Under the pieces are notes generated by a model, which saw only the letters and a program-made list of their open reading frames with translations, was not told where the DNA came from and did not search any database. Positions 34,334 to 38,374 of a DNA stretch of 38,374 bases are shown here, one piece after another (position 1 is the first letter of the stretch; each line of letters starts with the position of its first letter). The position numbers and the translations under genes were made by a program. Source of the stretch: an uncultured Muribaculaceae bacterium (GTDB lineage: Bacteria > Bacteroidota > Bacteroidia > Bacteroidales > Muribaculaceae). The stretch lies in assembly GCA_948788915.1 (NCBI GenBank), contig CAQFOZ010000024.1, forward strand, positions 1 through 38,374, in the 5' to 3' direction.

Positions 34334-35261
34334 CATACCGGATGATGATGCCCCCTTACATTCGGAACAAGAGGTGTCTCCAGATACTCCTCCGTTTATT
34401 GTGATTGAAAGAGACAACCTGACATCTAAAATCAACTCCTCGAATAAAAGCTATAAGAACGGCATTATATTGGGAGCTATAATTACGGCTATAATTATAG
34501 CTTGTGCCGGTATATTTTATTTTTACTTAAGTAAAGAAAATACAACAATTCCGATATCCATAAGTGAGACGGAGAATATTAAACTACTTGCTGACAAGCC
34601 GGCGGTTGCTGTAAATACGGGAATAGAGACATTTTGTGATACTGTTTTGGGTGTTGCCCTGACATTTTATCCTCTTGACGGATTAAAAGCTTACCTTGAA
34701 AAAGCTTTACCGGACACAACCGATACTTCTTTGGTTACGTTCTTTCGTTCATCTGACTATGCCCCCGATGGCAGAGTTATTGGATCCGTAGTAGTCGATG
34801 GAGAGGATTATCCTGCTTTAAAACAAGATTTACGCATGGGATATGTGGCAATGTCAAAAGACGGAGGAATAGTCATAGGCATTGGAAACGGTGATAAGAT
34901 CCATGATTATGCCGTTAAAAACAATGGCTCATTTTTCAGTCAATTTATGTTGGTCTCGGACAATACTCTTCCATCAACCTTTGAACTTCATGGGAAGGTA
35001 GAACGTGCCGCTTTAGGGAGGCTGAATGACAACAAACTCTATTATGTTATTTCCTCCGGAAGAGAAACAATGTGGGGATTTGCAGATGCCCTAAGGGAAT
35101 ACGGATTTATTGATGCCGTCTACATTACCGGCGGCAATAAATATGACTTCAGACGTGACACAGACGATAAGATTCATTTAGGCAATAAACTCAGGGACGA
35201 ATATATTGAGCAACGCGGGAAAACATTGAATGCTCCGATTCTGGTTTTCCGTTCTTTATAG
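34308..35261 (+). CDS. Single-pass membrane protein with phosphodiester-glycosidase-like ectodomain
   Basis: The 317-residue protein has a cytoplasmic acidic N-terminus (1-50), one membrane helix (about 52-74) and an extracytoplasmic domain. Near residues 240-285 the run RAALGRLNDNKLYYVISSG, then WGFADALREYGFIDAVYITG, resembles the DUF2233/NAGPA phosphodiester glycosidase core, where a Gly-rich end usually reads DGGGS; here it is TGGNKYD, so catalytic ability is doubtful. The start lies inside the LytTR gene (26-base overlap), so the two are co-translated. It could be an enzyme acting on cell-wall phosphodiesters or a sensor that holds the LytTR protein in check. The family match is by eye and weak. 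Confidence 0.6.
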   Translation: MTKDPNIIDIPDDDAPLHSEQEVSPDTPPFIVIERDNLTSKINSSNKSYKNGIILGAIITAIIIACAGIFYFYLSKENTTIPISISETENIKLLADKPAVAVNTGIETFCDTVLGVALTFYPLDGLKAYLEKALPDTTDTSLVTFFRSSDYAPDGRVIGSVVVDGEDYPALKQDLRMGYVAMSKDGGIVIGIGNGDKIHDYAVKNNGSFFSQFMLVSDNTLPSTFELHGKVERAALGRLNDNKLYYVISSGRETMWGFADALREYGFIDAVYITGGNKYDFRRDTDDKIHLGNKLRDEYIEQRGKTLNAPILVFRSL

Positions 35262-35297
35262 AAATCCGCCCTGCCTCAACGAACATATTTTCAAAAC

Positions 35298-35339
35298 AAA
35301 TCGGTGAAGATGTAACAACAAACGTCTTCACCGATTTTT
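35298..35339 (+). terminator. Intrinsic terminator after the LytTR/membrane-protein operon
   Basis: AAATCGGTGAAGATG pairs with CGTCTTCACCGATTT (one T-G wobble) around a 10-base loop, followed by TT. The stem is 15 base pairs and separates this operon from the CreD genes. Confidence 0.85.
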
Positions 35340-35403
35340 CATTTCCCTACAATACTGATTCATACAGATTTTAAACTGATTCATACATTAGCATTCTTAA
35401 TGT

Positions 35404-35434
35404 TTTGCGAGAAATATCCCTGATTGTAATTTTA
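35404..35434 (+). promoter_or_regulatory. Promoter of the CreD-family pair
   Basis: TTTG (35404-35407), exactly 19 bases, then TAATTTTA (35427-35434), seven of eight matches to the -7 form with the TA and TTT kept. A start near 35438 leaves a leader of about 18 bases before the ATG at 35456. Confidence 0.6.
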
Positions 35435-35455
35435 AAAAGTTTAATTAATGTAAAA

Positions 35456-36064
35456 ATGGAAAAGAATTTAGAAATCTATCGTGAGCCAAAGTATACTATG
35501 CGCTGGCTCGGACTCCAGAGTGTTTTTGTGTTCGGAGTCTCTTTTGTATTAGCTCTCATCGCAGCTGGCTTTGATTGTTTTGCTTCAAGTCGTGTTGAAA
35601 GTGGACTGTTACAGGAAGCCTATTACACCCTGTTATCGCAATCTGTTATATACTGCTTTGCAGTAATTGCAATTACTTTAATATCTCTTATGTTGGCAGA
35701 AATCGCTTTTCGCAAAAGTATCTCCCGTCTTCAATATGGATTGATTGCTCTTGCACTGACTTTATTCTATCTATTACTTCTTGCAATTTCGGAGAAATTG
35801 ACATTTGAGGTTTCTTACGTAATTGTTTCAGTAATGACAATCGGACTTATTGCGTCATTCATAAAAGGAATCACCCAAGACATCAAGGCTGTGGCAATGA
35901 CTTCCGGAATACTTTCAGCAGAATACGGACTGATGTTCATTCTGATAAAATCGGGATCAATGGCACTGCTGACAGGAAGCCTTTCATTATTCCTGCTTAT
36001 TGCCCTGGCCATGTATCTTACACTAAAGCTTAAAGTTGAAAACAAAGAACTAATAATAAAATAG
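35456..36064 (+). CDS. Short CreD-like membrane protein lacking the periplasmic domain
   Basis: The 202-residue protein has six predicted membrane helices. From about residue 60 it aligns by eye with the C-terminal membrane part of the CreD protein encoded next: AEIAFRKSISRLQYGLIALA against TEILMKRNIPLLNYFLIGAA, then LFYLLLLAISE against IFYTLLLSFSE, and a shared LLTGSLSLF-type ending. The first helix (about 14-38) is also kept, but the large periplasmic region is replaced by a loop of roughly 20 residues. The ATG at 35456 is used instead of an upstream TTG at 35405 that lies in the -33 element. Its stop is two bases before the creD start. Function unknown; a partner or regulator of CreD is plausible. 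Confidence 0.8.
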   Translation: MEKNLEIYREPKYTMRWLGLQSVFVFGVSFVLALIAAGFDCFASSRVESGLLQEAYYTLLSQSVIYCFAVIAITLISLMLAEIAFRKSISRLQYGLIALALTLFYLLLLAISEKLTFEVSYVIVSVMTIGLIASFIKGITQDIKAVAMTSGILSAEYGLMFILIKSGSMALLTGSLSLFLLIALAMYLTLKLKVENKELIIK

Positions 36065-36066
36065 TC

Positions 36067-37269
36067 ATGGACAATATACAAATGCCCCCAATTCCTTTCA
36101 AAAGGAACATGTCTTACGGAATTAAAATACTTATTTTAGGTCTGCAATGCGGTGTTTTAATGATCGGAGCATTGGCGATATGGATTATTTCGTATTCCAG
36201 AGAAGAACGCAACAAAGATGTGACAGAGCAGATAACCAATGAATGGGGAAAGTCTGTCAGCATAGATGGTCCTATTGTCAAAGGGAATCCTGACAGCAAA
36301 ACATTCCTTAGACCGGAGACATTCATTTGCAAGGCAAATGTAAACACAAAATCTCTTCACCGCAATATCTATGAAGCTGAAGTATTCAACACACATGTGA
36401 CAATATCCGGCACATTCAATAAGGACAGCATAATTTCTATAGGGAACACTATCTATCTCGAATTAGGAGTTAACACTGATCAGATTACAAAAATCTCAAC
36501 TTTAAAGATTGGCAATCAAACCGTAAAATGGCGTAAATCCAACAGTTTTCTTTATGCTGAGGCAGATATGTCAGACCTTCCTCCTGCCGTTGATTACTCA
36601 ACCGACTTTGAGATTCGGGGGTCAGGTGCGTTTTTCATAAAACAAATCGGAAATAAATCATTCGTCTCAATCAGTGGAGAAGCGTCCTGTCCCTCATTCA
36701 GCGGCTCAAATCTTCCAAATGAAAGATCTATTCAGGGACGTTTCTTTTCTGCAAAATGGGAAACAGACAATACATTAACAAAAACAACCGACGAAGTCCA
36801 GCCTGAATATAAATATATATGTACAAATTTTCTTGTCGGAGTTGACAGATATCAAAAGGTGGCCCGTTCTTTAAAATATGCCTTCATCATCATATTGCTT
36901 ACATATATAAGTGTATTGTTCACCGAAATTTTAATGAAGCGCAATATACCATTACTCAACTACTTCCTGATCGGGGCGGCACTTATAATATTTTACACTC
37001 TCCTGCTGTCATTCTCTGAACACATATCATTCGGATCAGCATATTTAGTTGCATCAACAATGACTGTGTTACTGATTTCCGGATATATGTGGAAGATGAT
37101 TGGCTCTAAAAAAGCAGGCATTATAATTGGGACAATACTTACAGTTATCTATGTTTGCTGCTTTATATTACTTTCACTTGAAACATATGCTCTGCTTCTC
37201 GGAAGTTTAATATTATTTATCTCGCTCGCCACAATGATGTACGGTTCAATACAAATCAAGCGCAACTGA
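36067..37269 (+). CDS. creD: CreD family inner-membrane protein
   Basis: The 400-residue protein has one N-terminal helix (about 19-43), a periplasmic region to about 265 that starts with TEQITNEWGKSVSIDGPIV, a CreD hallmark, and five C-terminal helices beginning after GVDRYQKVARSLKYAFIIIL. FYTLLLSFSEHISFGSAYLV and YALLLGSLILF are further family marks. In E. coli CreD is controlled by the CreBC system and affects envelope integrity and colicin E2 tolerance; its reaction is not known. In this window it lies after a shortened paralogue and not far from a LytTR regulator, but a terminator separates those units. Confidence 0.92.
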   Translation: MDNIQMPPIPFKRNMSYGIKILILGLQCGVLMIGALAIWIISYSREERNKDVTEQITNEWGKSVSIDGPIVKGNPDSKTFLRPETFICKANVNTKSLHRNIYEAEVFNTHVTISGTFNKDSIISIGNTIYLELGVNTDQITKISTLKIGNQTVKWRKSNSFLYAEADMSDLPPAVDYSTDFEIRGSGAFFIKQIGNKSFVSISGEASCPSFSGSNLPNERSIQGRFFSAKWETDNTLTKTTDEVQPEYKYICTNFLVGVDRYQKVARSLKYAFIIILLTYISVLFTEILMKRNIPLLNYFLIGAALIIFYTLLLSFSEHISFGSAYLVASTMTVLLISGYMWKMIGSKKAGIIIGTILTVIYVCCFILLSLETYALLLGSLILFISLATMMYGSIQIKRN

Positions 37270-37277
37270 TTGCGCTT
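37258..37277 (+). other. Stem-loop over the creD stop codon
   Basis: AAGCGCAA and TTGCGCTT pair perfectly around a CTGA loop; the stop codon TGA is in the loop. A third GCGCAA at 37291-37296 could compete for the right arm. No U-tract follows, so termination is uncertain. Confidence 0.45.
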
Positions 37278-37400
37278 TACATGAAATGAGGCGCAAGCAA
37301 ATATCATCGCTTCGAATACTTAGCAGGGATTTATTATTTTATTTACTCTTGATGTTACTATATTTATGTGACTATTCGGATTCGAGCTGAAAAGATTATA

Positions 37401-37408
37401 TAAATTTG
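37401..37408 (+). promoter_or_regulatory. -7 element directly before the 104-aa gene
   Basis: TAAATTTG matches TAnnTTTG and is followed by CGAT and the ATG at 37413, so the transcript may be leaderless. No convincing -33 element is seen. Confidence 0.5.
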
Positions 37409-37412
37409 CGAT

Positions 37413-37727
37413 ATGGAAAGAATAAAGCTGACCAAAGAGGAGAAGGAGGTGCTACTTCTTATATCTACCGGGTGTGATTGTCCGGATTCCTTCCCAGCGC
37501 ATATCTTTACCGGATGCGTCAGATCTCTTGAGCGCAAAGGGTTGGTAAAAGGCGCATACGTTGAAGGAGGCGGAGTTGAGGCGGCGCGGCTTACATCTGA
37601 TGGTCGCGTGTTCCTTGCTGAGAATCCGAAACTCAGGAACCCTATTAATTGGGTACGCATTATTGAGTTTGCCATACCGGTGATAATTTCGATAATCGCA
37701 CTATTTATTTCATGTTCTAAACTTTGA
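37413..37727 (+). CDS. Small protein with winged-helix-like N-terminus and one membrane helix
   Basis: The 104-residue product is not assigned to a family. Residues 5-70 look like a winged-helix fold (LTKEEKEVLLLIS, then CVRSLERKGLVKGAYVEGGG and ARLTSDGRVFLAENP), and residues about 82-101 form a hydrophobic helix (IIEFAIPVIISIIALFISC). A membrane-tethered DNA-binding protein is possible, but the fold call is by eye. It is followed four bases later by a 59-residue gene and starts just after a -7 element. Confidence 0.65.
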   Translation: MERIKLTKEEKEVLLLISTGCDCPDSFPAHIFTGCVRSLERKGLVKGAYVEGGGVEAARLTSDGRVFLAENPKLRNPINWVRIIEFAIPVIISIIALFISCSKL

Positions 37728-37731
37728 CGAT

Positions 37732-37911
37732 ATGGAAGACGAAAAGATCCAATTTCTCACGGAGCTGAAAGAATTGCTGGCGAAGTATGACGCTGAAATA
37801 TGCGCCAATTACATTGACGAACATGCTGTTATTTATGTGGGAGATGAAGAAATATCCTATTCTGATACAAGCGTCAATGCCGACAATGTGTTTGACTATG
37901 ACAGAGATTAG
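37732..37911 (+). CDS. Small acidic protein of unknown function, 59 residues
   Basis: The frame from ATG 37732 to TAG 37911 begins MEDEKIQFLTELKELLAKYD and is strongly acidic with a predicted helix in the first 20 residues and a Tyr/Asp-rich end. It lies four bases after the 104-aa gene and is preceded by ACTTTGACGAT, close to the motif seen before that gene. Composition and packing support a real gene; no family is recognised. Confidence 0.6.
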   Translation: MEDEKIQFLTELKELLAKYDAEICANYIDEHAVIYVGDEEISYSDTSVNADNVFDYDRD

Positions 37912-37921
37912 CGATATTTAA

Positions 37922-37948
37922 CGCCGGATATTTTGTTATATTCCGGTG
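37922..37948. terminator. Possible bidirectional terminator between converging small genes
   Basis: CGCCGGA pairs with TCCGGTG (one wobble) and three more pairs extend inside after a bulged T. It sits at the meeting point of the 59-aa (+) and 102-aa (-) genes. Flanking T-runs are poor, so it is only a candidate. Confidence 0.35.
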
Positions 37949-38244
37949 AAAAAATCTGGAAGATCGGAGGTTGAAGTTGGAGCAGGTTGAGTTTCCTCAA
38001 CAATTGAATCACAATATACCTCATCAGTAATCCTGTCTATGCGTTCGGTCAATCCATCCATTCTGTTATTGATCTTCACATTATAAACAATGATGATTGT
38101 TGAAAACAGGATGTTCAGAATTGCGGTGAAGACACATGCAGCCATAGAAAATCTCTTGAGAAAGGCATCTTCCTTGGGCGAGACGTATTGATTATGTCTG
38201 ATTTTCTTGTCAATCGCAAGATATTTTCTAATATATTTTATCAT
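37936..38244 (-). CDS. Small membrane protein of unknown function, 102 residues
   Basis: The product has a basic N-terminus (MIKYIRKYLAIDKKIRHNQY), one hydrophobic segment (about residues 34-55, ACVFTAILNILFSTIIIVYN), a short heptad-like helix (NRMDGLTERIDRITDEV) and an acidic/proline tail. This is the look of small phage or plasmid membrane proteins, but no family is recognised. The start faces a plus-strand promoter only 15 bases away, so the two units are divergent. Confidence 0.55.
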   Translation of the reverse strand: MIKYIRKYLAIDKKIRHNQYVSPKEDAFLKRFSMAACVFTAILNILFSTIIIVYNVKINNRMDGLTERIDRITDEVYCDSIVEETQPAPTSTSDLPDFFTGI

Positions 38245-38258
38245 ATTTTCTTGATTAT

Positions 38259-38289
38259 TTTGTTATATCAACAGAAAGTACTATCTTTG
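38259..38289 (+). promoter_or_regulatory. Strong-consensus promoter for a short transcript
   Basis: TTTG (38259-38262), 19 bases, TATCTTTG (38282-38289): a complete Bacteroidetes promoter. The predicted start is near 38293 and no protein start lies between it and the terminator at 38337-38363. Confidence 0.75.
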
Positions 38290-38292
38290 TAT

Positions 38293-38363
38293 TCAAACGC
38301 GAGGAAGCGAGGGAACTTCACCGTCGCTTGCGTTATTAGGCAAGGAGACTTGCCTATTTTTTA
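38293..38363 (+). ncRNA. Candidate structured small RNA or attenuator leader, about 70 bases
   Basis: Between the promoter and the terminator lies a bulged hairpin: AACGC (38296-38300) pairs with GCGTT (38330-38334) and AAGCGA (38305-38310) with TCGCTT (38324-38329), leaving a 13-base loop GGGAACTTCACCG and a four-base bulge. No reading frame fits. It may be a free small RNA, or a leader whose terminator controls a gene beginning at the ATG at 38367, cut by the window edge. No known RNA family was recognised. Confidence 0.55.
38337..38363 (+). terminator. Intrinsic terminator of the short transcript
   Basis: TAGGCAAG (38337-38344) and CTTGCCTA (38349-38356) pair perfectly around GAGA and are followed by TTTTTT. 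Confidence 0.8.
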
Positions 38364-38374
38364 TATATGATAAT

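Noticed and set aside
1..38374. tRNA, rRNA, CRISPR array, insertion sequence or integrase
   Set aside because: None seen: no repeat-spacer pattern, no transposase-like protein and no tRNA-like cloverleaf was noticed by eye.

Overview
The window reads as chromosomal DNA from a Bacteroidales bacterium. Promoters fit the Bacteroidetes form TTTG-N19-TAnnTTTG, ribosome binding sites are mostly weak, lipoprotein signals end in a Cys followed by acidic residues, and the genes include a PorR-free but typical Bacteroidetes set (DUF4374-type lipoprotein, PepSY protein, TonB receptor with a carboxypeptidase-like N-terminal domain). A gut Muribaculaceae-like host is my guess from gene style only and is not proven by the sequence.

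Region 1 (1-2281, minus) is a small operon: a nitroreductase lipoprotein, a CHASE2 membrane protein and a secreted protein cut by the window edge. Region 2 (2364-4201, plus) is a free-standing bacterial-type prolyl-tRNA synthetase closed by a long hairpin.

Region 3 (4256-29015) is the core: a nearly complete anaerobic cobalamin locus made of two convergent operons, each led by a cobalamin riboswitch. The plus operon runs TonB receptor - DUF4374 lipoprotein - exported CbiK - 27-aa membrane peptide - BtuF - BtuC - BtuD - ApgM-like phosphoenzyme - CbiH/C - CbiE/T - CbiG/F - CbiJ/D - CbiA - PduO-type adenosyltransferase - CbiP - CobD - CbiB. Most junctions overlap by 4 to 16 bases. The minus operon runs PepSY protein - CobU - CobT - CobS - CobC and meets CbiB tail to tail with a 23-base overlap. 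Together these encode corrinoid capture and import, ring contraction and methylation, amidation, adenosylation, aminopropanol attachment and lower-ligand assembly. The precorrin-2 C20-methyltransferase CbiL, a cobalt importer and a PduX-type threonine kinase are not in the window. The ApgM-like protein is the one gene in the operon with no accepted role, and it is the best candidate for new biology.

Region 4 (29247-33858, minus) is a PhoB/PhoR-like two-component pair followed by a PiT phosphate transporter with a PhoU-like tail. Region 5 (33927-35339, plus) is a LytTR-only regulator overlapping a membrane-anchored protein with a phosphodiester-glycosidase-like ectodomain. Region 6 (35404-37277, plus) is a pair of CreD-family proteins, the first lacking the periplasmic domain. 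Region 7 (37401-38374) holds three small unknown genes and a compact promoter/structured-RNA/terminator unit at the window end.

No tRNA, rRNA, CRISPR array, transposase or integrase was seen.
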